From UBA1756 sp045222555 (GTDB lineage Bacteria > Bacteroidota > Bacteroidia > Bacteroidales > WCHB1-69), in assembly GCA_045222555.1 (NCBI GenBank), contig JBGUYY010000072.1, positions 310,001 through 374,000 on the forward strand: a stretch of 64,000 nt of DNA. Direction: 5' to 3'. The position numbers were made by a program, and so were the translations under genes. This document shows, piece after piece, positions 55,824 to 64,000 of this stretch; the first letter of the stretch is position 1; every line of letters starts with the position of its first letter. The notes below the pieces were generated by a model. The model searched no databases. It saw only the letters and a program-made list of their open reading frames with translations, and was not told the origin of the DNA.

Positions 55824-56984
55824 ATGATTTCAAATCCAAAAGCTCAAACTCCCAAACACATCACCCATTTGTCATCTTGTGAAGTGTTTGTATTCGGCAG
55901 TAATCTTGCCGGTCATCATCGTGGTGGTGCAGCCCGCATGGCACATGAACGATTTGGCGCAGAATGGGGCGTTGGTTCAGGGCCGACAGGACAATGTTAT
56001 GCCATCCCAACCATGCAGGGCGGCCTCGAAACGATTCGTCCGTATGTGGATGAGTTTATTGAATATGCCAAAGCACATCCGATGAACCGGTTCTTGGTTA
56101 CGCGGGTGGGATGCGGCATTGCCGGTTTTACTGATAAACAGATGGCTCCGCTGTTCTATAAAGCCAAGTTTGTGCCTAATATCACGTTGTCTATAGAATG
56201 GACAATCGCAATATGGAATTGGTGCGATGCTGTGGGAATTGACTACGAAAAGGAATTGGAGAAAGCCTATCATGTTGAGGTGCCTAAAGTTTTGACTATT
56301 GAGACGCTCCAAGCATTAAGTAAGCAATACCTGTATCTAATAGGAGCAGGGTTCCACACGCGTATTCCGCAAAACATACACATCCGTTACGTCATTGATA
56401 ATGATAAGTTTGGTTATACTTTTTTCGGAAATATCTTTTTTTATCGTGAAAATCTCTATGTCTTCGAATCGGATGAGCAATATAAGGACCAGCATGATGC
56501 CGAGGCTGTTATGGCCACCTTTGGAGATGAGTGTGAAAATCGTGGCTATGCGCATAAAGTGATTTTTGCAGGGGTGTGTACCCCTTATACGGATGATAGA
56601 GGAGATTATATCTATACGGGGGATGCGGTGATGGTGGATCGGTTAGGCTTGAGCGAAGAGAACATTCATGGCGTGCGTCCACTTGATTTTCTGAACGATT
56701 ATGGCTGTATGTTGGACAATCACAGCGTGTTGCTGTCAGAGTGTAAAAAGATCGTTAGGGTAGGAACCGTGTTTTTCAATTTGCCGAAAGATGATACACA
56801 GGAGGAGGATATGCTGCATATTTTGGAAGACCGCAGCCGTTCGATGCACAACTGGTATGGCGGTGGCCCGACGGGGGAGGAGAATTTGCGCCACGTTCGT
56901 TTCACTCCGAATTCCTTTGATAAAGAATGGCAGTATCATGGCATGGAAATTTTGAGAGGTGAGGACTATGACTGGAGGAAGTAG
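55824..56984 (+). CDS. macro-domain-like protein with a novel C-terminal part
   Basis: A 386-residue protein of unknown function. Residues 18-130 (CEVFVFGSNLAGHHRGGAARMAHERFGA ... GQCYAIPTMQGGLETIRPYVDEFI ... FLVTRVGCGIAGF) resemble the A1S_2505-type macro-like domain found in phages and mobile elements, with glycine loops expected for ADP-ribose or nucleotide binding. Residues 150-386 show no family I recognise; they contain a histidine/aspartate-rich middle (SDEQYKDQHDAEAVMATFGDECENRG) and a C-terminal NWYGGGPTGEENLRHVRF. It is coupled to the WYL regulator. Confidence 0.65.
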   Translation: MISNPKAQTPKHITHLSSCEVFVFGSNLAGHHRGGAARMAHERFGAEWGVGSGPTGQCYAIPTMQGGLETIRPYVDEFIEYAKAHPMNRFLVTRVGCGIAGFTDKQMAPLFYKAKFVPNITLSIEWTIAIWNWCDAVGIDYEKELEKAYHVEVPKVLTIETLQALSKQYLYLIGAGFHTRIPQNIHIRYVIDNDKFGYTFFGNIFFYRENLYVFESDEQYKDQHDAEAVMATFGDECENRGYAHKVIFAGVCTPYTDDRGDYIYTGDAVMVDRLGLSEENIHGVRPLDFLNDYGCMLDNHSVLLSECKKIVRVGTVFFNLPKDDTQEEDMLHILEDRSRSMHNWYGGGPTGEENLRHVRFTPNSFDKEWQYHGMEILRGEDYDWRK

Positions 56985-56989
56985 GGATT

Positions 56990-59452
56990 TTACTCCATTA
57001 CATACACCCGCTGCACCCGCTTCGAGATGGCGGTGAGCAGGTGGTAGGGGATTTTGCCGATTCGGGCGGCGATGTCGTCGATGCGGTTCTCCTCGCCATA
57101 CACAATTACATCATCTCCCTCTCGAGCGTCGATGCCGGTGAGGTCGATCATGGTCATGTCCATGCATATCTTGCCGATGATGGGGGCGCGGTGGCCGTTC
57201 ACCACCACACTGCCCACGCAGTTGCTGAGTTCCGGCGGAAAGCCGTCGGCATAGCCGATGGGCAGGATGCCGACACGTGTCGGTTTTTCAGCCGTATAGG
57301 TGCGGTTGTACCCCACGGTTTCACCGGCTCCGATGGTCTCCACATGGGTGATGACGGTCTTCAGGGTGGCCACATGCTGCAGGTGCGGCTGGTCGGCGGC
57401 TACCGACGAGAATCCGTACAGCCCAATGCCGAGTCGTACCATGTCGAAATGCGCCTGCGGGAAGCGGGTGATGCCGGCGCTGTTGTCGATGTGCCGCAGG
57501 ATGGGGTAGCCGATGCGCCCTTCGAGGTCGCGGGCCGCTGTGCTGAAATAGTCGATTTGCGAAAGGGTGAATGCATCCTGTGAGGGGTCTTCGGCAGCGG
57601 CAAGGTGCGAGAAGACGGAGGCCACCTTCAGGCGTGCATTGCGCGACAAGGCCTCAGCCAACGTCGGCAGCTGCTCCTGCCGGAATCCCAAACGGTGCAT
57701 GCCCGTGTCAATCTTAATATGGATGTTCACCTGCTCGATGTCGGGACGGCGCTCCAGCGCGCGCTCCAGTTCGTGCAGCGAGTATAGGTTGAAAATCTCC
57801 GGCTCCAGCCGGTAGTCGATCATCATATCGTAACTTTCTCCCTCCGCACCCAGCACGATGATGGGCAGCTTGATGTTTTTTTTGCGCAGGTTCACCCCCT
57901 CGTCGGTATAGGCCACCGCCAGATAGTCGATGTGGTGGTACTGCAGTTCGTTGATGAGTTCCACATCGCCCAGTCCGTAGCATTGCGCCTTCACCATGGC
58001 CACCATCTTGGTGCTCGGTTTGAGTTTCGACCGGTAGTAGGCGAGGTTGTTGACCAATGCGGGCAGGCTGACATTCAGGACGGTACGATGCGACCGGAGT
58101 TTGAGGGCATCCACCACCCGCTCGAATTGGAAACTGCGGGCGCCTTTCACCAGGATGGCTTCCTGGGCGAAAGTGAGCTGCGGTAGCGCTTCAAGCAGTG
58201 TGGAGGTGGTGGGGTAAAAATGTTGCTCTTTGATGTCGAAAAGATGTTGGTGGGCGCAAAGCTCGGTGCCCACGCCAATCATCTTGGTGATGCCGTTGTT
58301 TTTTAATAACTGATTGATTTCCAGATAGTCATTATCGTCTAACTTGCCCATTTGAGCGAAGTCGGACAGGATGACACTTTTTTTCTTGTACCGAATCTGC
58401 GATTTTAGAAAGTCGAGGGCCACCTGTAGCGAGTTGAAGTCGAGGCTGTAGGTGTCGTTTATTACAACCGACTGATTGATAGCTTCTTTCACCTCCATAC
58501 GCATCTCTATCGGAGTGAGGCTGGTGAGTTTTTCGTTGATTTGGTCGGGGGTGAAGTTGAGGTGGAGCATCAGCACGATGGTGTGCAGGGCATTCTCGAT
58601 GGAGGCGGAGTCGGTAAAGGGGATGATGAAGTCGTGGTCGTTGAGGGTGATGGCGGTGTCGTGGTTCCGCAGTTCTTCGTGACTGATATGGAAGGTGGCT
58701 TCTGTGGATTTCCCCCAGGAGAGTTTTTGGAGAAGATGATATTTATCTTGTTGTAATGTGTTGGAAATCAATTTATCATCACAACAATAAATGAGGGTTT
58801 TGCAATGGTCGAACAGTCGTAGTTTCTCGTCTAATTTCTGTTGTTGGCTGGAGAAATATTGGTCGTGGGCGGTACCGATATTGGTGAGGATGCCGATGGT
58901 AGGTTGGATGATGCGGGCGAGGCGTTCCATCTCGCCGGGGCGGGAGATGCCGGCCTCGAAGATGGCGAGGTCGTGGTGCGGCCGCATCTGCCATACTGAG
59001 AAGGGCACGCCGATCTGTGAGTTGTAGCTGTTGGGACTGGCGATGAGGTGGAAGTTGTCGGACAGCATTTGCGACAGCCACTCCTTGACGATGGTCTTGC
59101 CGTTGCTGCCGGTAATGCCGATGACGGGGATGTCGAATCGTTGCCGGTGGGTGGCGGCCACCTGTTGCAGGGCGGCGATGCTGTCGCTCACCAGAAGGAA
59201 GTTGCAGTCCTCGGCGGATTGTTGTAGCGTGGCGGGGTCGGTGACCACGAAGTTGCGCACGCCCTCTTGGATGAGCGTGGCGATGTACTGGTGCCCGTCG
59301 TGTTGCGGGGTGCGGATGGCGAAGAAGAGCGTGCGCTCGGGCCGCAGCAGGCGGCGGCTGTCGTACAGCAGCTCCGACACCTGCAGGTCGGGGCGCGCGA
59401 GGCGGCAGTCGAGCGTGTTGATATGTTCTGCAATCTCCTTGATCGTCGGCAT
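56990..59452 (-). CDS. murF-alr: MurF-alanine racemase fusion
   Basis: An 820-residue bifunctional enzyme. The N-terminal ~450 residues are a Mur ligase adding D-Ala-D-Ala to UDP-MurNAc-tripeptide: GITGSNGKTIVKEWLSQML near 113, SIENALHTIVLML, and VVINDTYSLDFNSLQVALDFL. The C-terminal ~370 residues are alanine racemase: the PLP Lys in MVAMVKAQCYGLGDVE near 487, KIDTGMHRLGFR, and the catalytic Tyr region GETVGYNRTYTAE. The fusion is well known in Bacteroidota. It makes D-Ala and uses it in the same polypeptide for peptidoglycan. Confidence 0.96.
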   Translation of the reverse strand: MPTIKEIAEHINTLDCRLARPDLQVSELLYDSRRLLRPERTLFFAIRTPQHDGHQYIATLIQEGVRNFVVTDPATLQQSAEDCNFLLVSDSIAALQQVAATHRQRFDIPVIGITGSNGKTIVKEWLSQMLSDNFHLIASPNSYNSQIGVPFSVWQMRPHHDLAIFEAGISRPGEMERLARIIQPTIGILTNIGTAHDQYFSSQQQKLDEKLRLFDHCKTLIYCCDDKLISNTLQQDKYHLLQKLSWGKSTEATFHISHEELRNHDTAITLNDHDFIIPFTDSASIENALHTIVLMLHLNFTPDQINEKLTSLTPIEMRMEVKEAINQSVVINDTYSLDFNSLQVALDFLKSQIRYKKKSVILSDFAQMGKLDDNDYLEINQLLKNNGITKMIGVGTELCAHQHLFDIKEQHFYPTTSTLLEALPQLTFAQEAILVKGARSFQFERVVDALKLRSHRTVLNVSLPALVNNLAYYRSKLKPSTKMVAMVKAQCYGLGDVELINELQYHHIDYLAVAYTDEGVNLRKKNIKLPIIVLGAEGESYDMMIDYRLEPEIFNLYSLHELERALERRPDIEQVNIHIKIDTGMHRLGFRQEQLPTLAEALSRNARLKVASVFSHLAAAEDPSQDAFTLSQIDYFSTAARDLEGRIGYPILRHIDNSAGITRFPQAHFDMVRLGIGLYGFSSVAADQPHLQHVATLKTVITHVETIGAGETVGYNRTYTAEKPTRVGILPIGYADGFPPELSNCVGSVVVNGHRAPIIGKICMDMTMIDLTGIDAREGDDVIVYGEENRIDDIAARIGKIPYHLLTAISKRVQRVYVME

Positions 59453-59488
59453 CTTACGGTTTTTTGAAGGTAGGATTTTTTAAGCCGA

Positions 59489-59496
59489 CAAAATTA
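59489..59496 (-). promoter_or_regulatory. promoter -7 element of murF-alr
   Basis: Reads TAATTTTG followed by TCGGC on the minus strand, 37 bases before the start. Confidence 0.55.
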
Positions 59497-59537
59497 CAAT
59501 TATTCTTTGGAAAAATAACAGGGTGGGGGAGGGTTTT

Positions 59538-59566
59538 GTTGAATTGTTGAATTGTTGAATTGTTCC
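59538..59566. repeat. three tandem copies of GTTGAATT
   Basis: A nine-base unit (TTGAATTGT) repeated three times in the gap between the macroglobulin and murF-alr genes, seen nowhere else in this arrangement; another of the short AT-rich intergenic arrays of this genome. Confidence 0.65.
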
Positions 59567-59573
59567 TATGCCG

Positions 59574-62500
59574 TTATTTTTGGATTTCGAGCGTGCCGTT
59601 GGCGCTGCTGTGGGCGCAGAACTCCGGAGCATACATGCATTGGATGGAGGCGTAACCGCTGGAGAATTTACCAGCCTGGTTCACCCAAAGACTGTACTCG
59701 AACACGTAGGTGCCTTGGCGGATTATCTCGAAGAAGAAGTTGGCAGATGCATCGCGGAAAGACTGGTAGTAGCTGAGGCCATTATGCCAGCGGTGGCCCG
59801 ACACGGTGCCGTCGGCCGGCTCGAAGGCCGCCGCCCGCAGGTCTTTCAGATGCACGTACTCGAGATCGCGGTCGCAGCGAATCACGAGGCGTACCTGCAC
59901 TTTGTCGCCCACCCGCAGCGGTTGCTCTTCGGTAATGGGTGTTAGCAGGTCGCTGCCTTTCTCCACACGGTACAGCTGCCGCTCTACCGAGAGGGGAATG
60001 TCCTTGCCGGTGGTGACGATGCTGTCAATGTCGGCATAGTACTGGTAGAACACGCCGCCGTAGGATAGACCGTCGCGGGTGGAGGTAAGCACGATGTCGC
60101 TGGCGTCGGGGTGGGTGAGGCAGCCCGCCACATCCTCCTGGACCGGAATCTGCAGCGTGTCGGCATAGTTGCGGGTCTCACCGCAGATTTTCAGCGTGAT
60201 GCTGGCAGGCTCGCTCGGTTTAGCTAAATCGCTGATACAAAACAGGGCGTAGCAGGCATCCGCAGTGGATTTTGCATTGTCCCAGTGGTTGCCGCGCCGC
60301 TGCTGCAACAGCCATATCGCCATCTCATTCACCCGCTCATCATCCCCCAGGATCAAAGTTACAGCCTCCATGATCAGCGCCTGACGGTCAATCATCGACT
60401 CATCCCAATAATAGCCTCGTCCTTCTTTCTTCCAGAACATGCCCATCTCTTCCGACTGCTGCGAAAAGTCCAATATTTTCAGCATGATATCTTTCGCAAG
60501 TTTTTGAGCATCAGGTTTGTTGGTTCTGTACAAGGCGAGAGCTGCCAGCGTGCGCTGGTAAATGGTCGGCAGTGAGTCGGCCTGCTGGAGCAATTTCTTT
60601 TGATAGAAATGGTACGACTCATTCTTGTTTGGACTATCGGGATACAGCGAACGGGCATAGAGATAGTGCAAATCGCTGGAATTGAGGGTGTAGCGTTGGA
60701 GCGATTCGGGCCATTTCTTTTTCCATTCTTGATAGCGCTTCTCTTTTTCCGCATCTACATATTCAATGGCTTTTTGGATGGTGCTGGAAGCGAGGAAATG
60801 ATCGTTGATGTTGATATTCCTGCTGGACAGCCGTCCGGCTCCGATGAGAATGTTTTCGGTGATATAGATGTTGCTACTGCCGCCCGCGAACCACGGCCAG
60901 CCGCCGTCACGGTTCTGGTTGGCGGTCAACTTCCGTACGAGGATGTCCATCTTTTGGTGCGCCCGTTGCTCATCAAACAGGCGGGCGATGCTGCGAATGT
61001 TATCCTCCTCCTTCTGAGCATCGGCCACCCAGGGAGTCTCGTTCAGAAGGATTTGCATGAGCGCTTCGTTGGCGGCCAGCTTCGACTGTAGCGTCTCGGG
61101 GTGGCGGTTCATGCAGTCGGTGAACAGCTGTTCGAGTTGCGGGTGTGTGGCGAGGATGTGGAGCGATAGGGTATTGGCATACAGGCGGTTGAAGAGGTAG
61201 TCGTTGCAGTCGTAGCTCTCTGTGGTGAGGGAGGGGAGGGCGACCACGGCATTCCACAGCGGTGATGGCGTAAATTGCATGGTGCAGGAGGTCAGATCCT
61301 TACTGTTCTGGCGTAGCCGTTCTAATGAGAAGGTTTTGCGGCCTTGGCGGGTAATGAAGAAGGGGACGGTTTCGGTGACGAGCTGTCGGCGCGACAGCAC
61401 TGGCAGGGTCTTCTCCTCGCCGTCGGAATAGGTCATTCCGTCGGCCTTGCCGGTCACGGTCATGCGGCAGGTGACACCCAGCGTGCCGGCGGGGATGTCA
61501 GCGGGAAAGTCAATTACAGCGTTGCCGTTGCTCTCCACCCGCAGCGGCTGTGTGGCGGACAGCAGCTCCTCGCCGGTGGCCGCATCCGTCAGCAGCAGCT
61601 GCGCCTCCCCGATGATGGGGGCGTCCTTCTGGCTGACCACCGTCGCCGAAAGTGTCAATCGGTCGTTCTCGTAGAGGAAGCGCGGCGCATTAACAGTCAC
61701 CATCAGCGGCTTCTGGGTGACGATTTGTTTTTCAAACTGACCGGTGCGCTCGTCAGCAGTATGAGCCAATCCCAGCATCTTCCATCGGGTAAGTGATTCA
61801 GGGATTGTAAATTCAATCTCAATTTCACCTTTTTTATTGGTTCTTAAAAAAGGATAAAAGAAGGCTGTTTCCGCAAAGTTGGTTCTGGGAACGGCCACGG
61901 GCAACTGCTCATCTTCCGAATCTTCTCCCCAATCTACCCCTCCCGTTTTTCTTTCTGCACTTTTATGAACGGCATCTGCATCCCAAACTGCCGTGCGGGT
62001 GTTGTCGGAGGACACTGCTCGAGCTCCACTAACACTCCTCCCAGCTGCTCTGGAGGAGCCTCCGTCCATGTAAAAAAGAATAGGGTAATCTCCTTTGGAA
62101 GGCATTGTTGTGGTGTGGTCTGCGGCAGGAAGAGGATTCCAGTTGTTGAGAATGGGTTCTACAGTGTAACCCCTGTGGGAGGCTCTTAAATAGGAAGTGC
62201 GAAGTGAATAGGGAGTTGGATAATTCACTTTTTTCAAACAGCTGTTGAAATGGTTGGCGCCGAAAACATCCAAGGAAGCGTCGTAGAGGGTACAGAGCAA
62301 TTCCGCTTTGCGTAGGGGCTTTTGGTGCTCATCCGTAAGTTTCATCTTCACGGTGCATTTTTCACCCGGCTCAAGCTGGTCGCGGAATGTAAGAAATTCA
62401 ATATCAATAATTTTGTTAGTGAAGGGAACGCGTGTGTTGGCCTCTTCTTTCGACATTTGCCCATTATGGCACAGAAAGGCTTTGCAGGAGTAACTCCCAT

Positions 62501-64000
62501 ATCGTCCCGGTTCTATGGGGTAGGAGAGGGTGATAAATGACTGGTCGAGTTTCACCCATCGCTCGTCGATGAGCAAGTCGTTGGAGAATACCTGTACCAG
62601 GGTGTTGGCATGATGGATGTAGCTGCCGATGGTGAAGGTGACGGTGTCGCCAATGGTGGCTTGGCTCTTGTCGGCGAGTACTTGCAGCGGTTCGAAAACA
62701 GGGAAGTGGTGGTTGTTGCTGGGGGTGAGGAAGAAGGTGTAGGCTGTTTCCACGGGGGTGCCGAAATCGTCGGTGGCGGTGAGGGTCAGCCGGTAGGCAC
62801 CGGCCGGCAGGTGGCTCAGCTGGGGCAGCGTGAGCACAGGTTCGGCACGAGTGAAGAGGGAGCCGCTGCACACTTCGTCTTGTACCTTCCATGTGTCGGG
62901 GTTGTCTTCCCCAAAGAATGCGTATTCCGGGAATTGGCGACTCAACGAAGTGTCGATGTGGGAGGAAGTGACTCGTGGTTGCGTCATGTAATGTTCTGGC
63001 ATAGCGACACTTGCCAAACGGTAGTGGAGCTCAACTATCTGCTCTTCGCCGTTCGTGTTCACCGCCTGCACGGGAAAGTTTAGCTCTGTTTCGCCAATCT
63101 TTACCCATTCGGGGATGTTGGCGGAGAGATGAAGGGCCTGGTCGCTCACATACACCCGCTGTTCCGCAGTGTGGGTCTCTCCGCTCCCATCGGTGACGGT
63201 GACCTCCACCTTGTAGCACGACCATGTCATGTACGGATTTTTTTGGGTGAGGGATCGGAATTCAATCTGGAAATTGCCTTTCTCGTCGGTGACGCAGGAG
63301 CCATGCGTAATGGTGGAAAAATTATTCCAATAGACTGGGAGTTGTCGCTCGCGGTATCGGCCGGTGAAAGGAACGATAGGACGTTCCGAGATGGTATATC
63401 GCACAGTGGCATTTTGTAAAGGATAACCTGCAAAGGCGGCGGCATTTCCTGTCACCTTTACCGAATCGCCCATGCGGTAGGTGTCTTTCGGTTGTTGAAG
63501 GGTCACCTCGTAGGTGGGGCGCTTGTACTCTTCCACTTGGAAACGCTCCGAAAGTGATGACCATAAGGATAAGTCATACAGTTGATTTTCATTCTTTATC
63601 GAGATGTAGTATTGACCGAGAGGTGCGCCTTCTGGCAGATGGAACTCGCCCGCCACTGACCCGAACTCGTTGGTGGTGAGGGTGTCGGAACCCATTTTTT
63701 GACGGTTGGGACCCATGAGGGTGGCGATGAGGGTTTGATCGGGTGCCAGCTCATAATGGTATCTTTTTTCCAACATGGCAATCCCTTTCCACTGCACAGT
63801 CTGTCCCGGCCGATAGATTTTTCTATCGGTGAAATATTCTATATACAGTTGATTGTCAGCAACATAGTTAGGGTTTACGTAGGGGGAATAACCATAACAG
63901 GGAAAATGAATTACATCTTTCCCTTTGCGAAGCGTAAGGGTTAGGTCGCTGTTGTAATCGTTGAATTCGTAGGGCAGCGATAGAAAACCGTTGGTGTCGG
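59574..64000 (-). CDS. alpha-2-macroglobulin family protein, 3' part, thioester motif degenerate
   Basis: The C-terminal ~1475 residues of a large protease-inhibitor-like protein; the frame stays open to the window edge (the sequence before residue 1 of the apparent ORF continues EYFTDRKIYRPGQTVQWKG, the MG2 domain signature), so a start at 63797 is not real. Later domains: bait-like region, the YPFLRTNKKGEIEIEFTIPESLTRWKMLGLAHT domain, and the helical thioester domain. Where active members have CxEQ, this one has ESYDCNDYLFNRLYAN (61197-61208 encodes C-N-D-Y), so it cannot form the thioester. It ends near a TAA at 59574. Likely in the periplasm or outer membrane. Confidence 0.93.
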   Translation of the reverse strand, partial: DTNGFLSLPYEFNDYNSDLTLTLRKGKDVIHFPCYGYSPYVNPNYVADNQLYIEYFTDRKIYRPGQTVQWKGIAMLEKRYHYELAPDQTLIATLMGPNRQKMGSDTLTTNEFGSVAGEFHLPEGAPLGQYYISIKNENQLYDLSLWSSLSERFQVEEYKRPTYEVTLQQPKDTYRMGDSVKVTGNAAAFAGYPLQNATVRYTISERPIVPFTGRYRERQLPVYWNNFSTITHGSCVTDEKGNFQIEFRSLTQKNPYMTWSCYKVEVTVTDGSGETHTAEQRVYVSDQALHLSANIPEWVKIGETELNFPVQAVNTNGEEQIVELHYRLASVAMPEHYMTQPRVTSSHIDTSLSRQFPEYAFFGEDNPDTWKVQDEVCSGSLFTRAEPVLTLPQLSHLPAGAYRLTLTATDDFGTPVETAYTFFLTPSNNHHFPVFEPLQVLADKSQATIGDTVTFTIGSYIHHANTLVQVFSNDLLIDERWVKLDQSFITLSYPIEPGRYGSYSCKAFLCHNGQMSKEEANTRVPFTNKIIDIEFLTFRDQLEPGEKCTVKMKLTDEHQKPLRKAELLCTLYDASLDVFGANHFNSCLKKVNYPTPYSLRTSYLRASHRGYTVEPILNNWNPLPAADHTTTMPSKGDYPILFYMDGGSSRAAGRSVSGARAVSSDNTRTAVWDADAVHKSAERKTGGVDWGEDSEDEQLPVAVPRTNFAETAFFYPFLRTNKKGEIEIEFTIPESLTRWKMLGLAHTADERTGQFEKQIVTQKPLMVTVNAPRFLYENDRLTLSATVVSQKDAPIIGEAQLLLTDAATGEELLSATQPLRVESNGNAVIDFPADIPAGTLGVTCRMTVTGKADGMTYSDGEEKTLPVLSRRQLVTETVPFFITRQGRKTFSLERLRQNSKDLTSCTMQFTPSPLWNAVVALPSLTTESYDCNDYLFNRLYANTLSLHILATHPQLEQLFTDCMNRHPETLQSKLAANEALMQILLNETPWVADAQKEEDNIRSIARLFDEQRAHQKMDILVRKLTANQNRDGGWPWFAGGSSNIYITENILIGAGRLSSRNININDHFLASSTIQKAIEYVDAEKEKRYQEWKKKWPESLQRYTLNSSDLHYLYARSLYPDSPNKNESYHFYQKKLLQQADSLPTIYQRTLAALALYRTNKPDAQKLAKDIMLKILDFSQQSEEMGMFWKKEGRGYYWDESMIDRQALIMEAVTLILGDDERVNEMAIWLLQQRRGNHWDNAKSTADACYALFCISDLAKPSEPASITLKICGETRNYADTLQIPVQEDVAGCLTHPDASDIVLTSTRDGLSYGGVFYQYYADIDSIVTTGKDIPLSVERQLYRVEKGSDLLTPITEEQPLRVGDKVQVRLVIRCDRDLEYVHLKDLRAAAFEPADGTVSGHRWHNGLSYYQSFRDASANFFFEIIRQGTYVFEYSLWVNQAGKFSSGYASIQCMYAPEFCAHSSANGTLEIQK

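Noticed and set aside
56990..59452. MurF-Alr fusion as a novel chimera
   Set aside because: This fusion is an established feature of Bacteroidota and both halves look intact.

Overview
The window is a chromosomal segment of an anaerobic, fermentative member of the Bacteroidota, most likely Bacteroidales. The evidence is: promoters carrying the Bacteroidota -7 hexamer-like signal TAnnTTTG (about 26 examples), very few Shine-Dalgarno sequences, a fused MurF-alanine racemase, an archaeal-type short ProRS, a PorT-like type IX secretion (T9SS) protein with two cargo proteins bearing C-terminal sorting domains, and many small Cys-lipoproteins. No rRNA, CRISPR array, transposase or integrase is visible. 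One tRNA gene, tRNA-Lys(CTT), is present.

Layout. 1-2.9 kb: 3' end of leuS, then an AT-rich AAA/DUF4143 ATPase gene bracketed by two copies of the tRNA-Lys 3' end, which looks like a small tRNA-targeted insertion. 3-6.4 kb: mfd. 6.5-10.4 kb: an FHS-family sugar permease and three envelope proteins ending in a PorT-like protein. 10.4-17 kb: a TPR protein, a BtrH-like protein, an acyl-CoA hydrolase/CoA-transferase and two secreted proteins. 17-23.1 kb: fumC and a four-gene electron-bifurcating [FeFe]-hydrogenase operon (HndB-HndC-HndD-HndA order). 23.1-24.7 kb: a palindrome-rich gap, a HigBA-type toxin-antitoxin pair and an HD phosphohydrolase. 24.8-30.2 kb: secA (with an unusual internal insertion) convergent with proS. 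30.3-33.1 kb: a 789-residue Asn/Ser/Tyr/His-rich lipoprotein with internal repeats and an OCRE-like octapeptide motif, and a small lipoprotein. 33.1-39.6 kb: a tight run of genes (PG0541-like, 2-hydroxyacid dehydrogenase, ABC exporter, trpS, nitroreductase, ruvX, def, TPR lipoprotein). 39.6-43.7 kb: a reverse-strand run (small membrane protein, surE, RNase E/G, a 29-residue ribosome-associated protein, HU, deoC). 43.8-47.2 kb: a T9SS-exported SGNH hydrolase, an EamA transporter, a DUF1294 protein and pta. 47.3-52.7 kb: pdxJ, a glycosyltransferase, two tandem DUF4878-like lipoproteins, prfA, rplS and an ICMT-like membrane methyltransferase. 52.7-57 kb: a T9SS-exported endonuclease I and a two-gene unit of a WYL regulator plus a macro-like protein of unknown function. 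57-64 kb: murF-alr and the 3' part of an alpha-2-macroglobulin gene lacking the thioester motif.

Taken together the metabolic genes (FeFe hydrogenase, pta, CoA-transferase, fumarase) fit a fermenter that makes H2, acetate and possibly succinate; PorT, the two sorting-domain proteins and the lipoproteins point to an active cell surface. The parts least explained by known biology are the OCRE-like/low-complexity lipoprotein, the WYL plus macro-like pair, the SecA insertion, the tRNA-Lys-flanked ATPase and a family of perfect intergenic palindromes.
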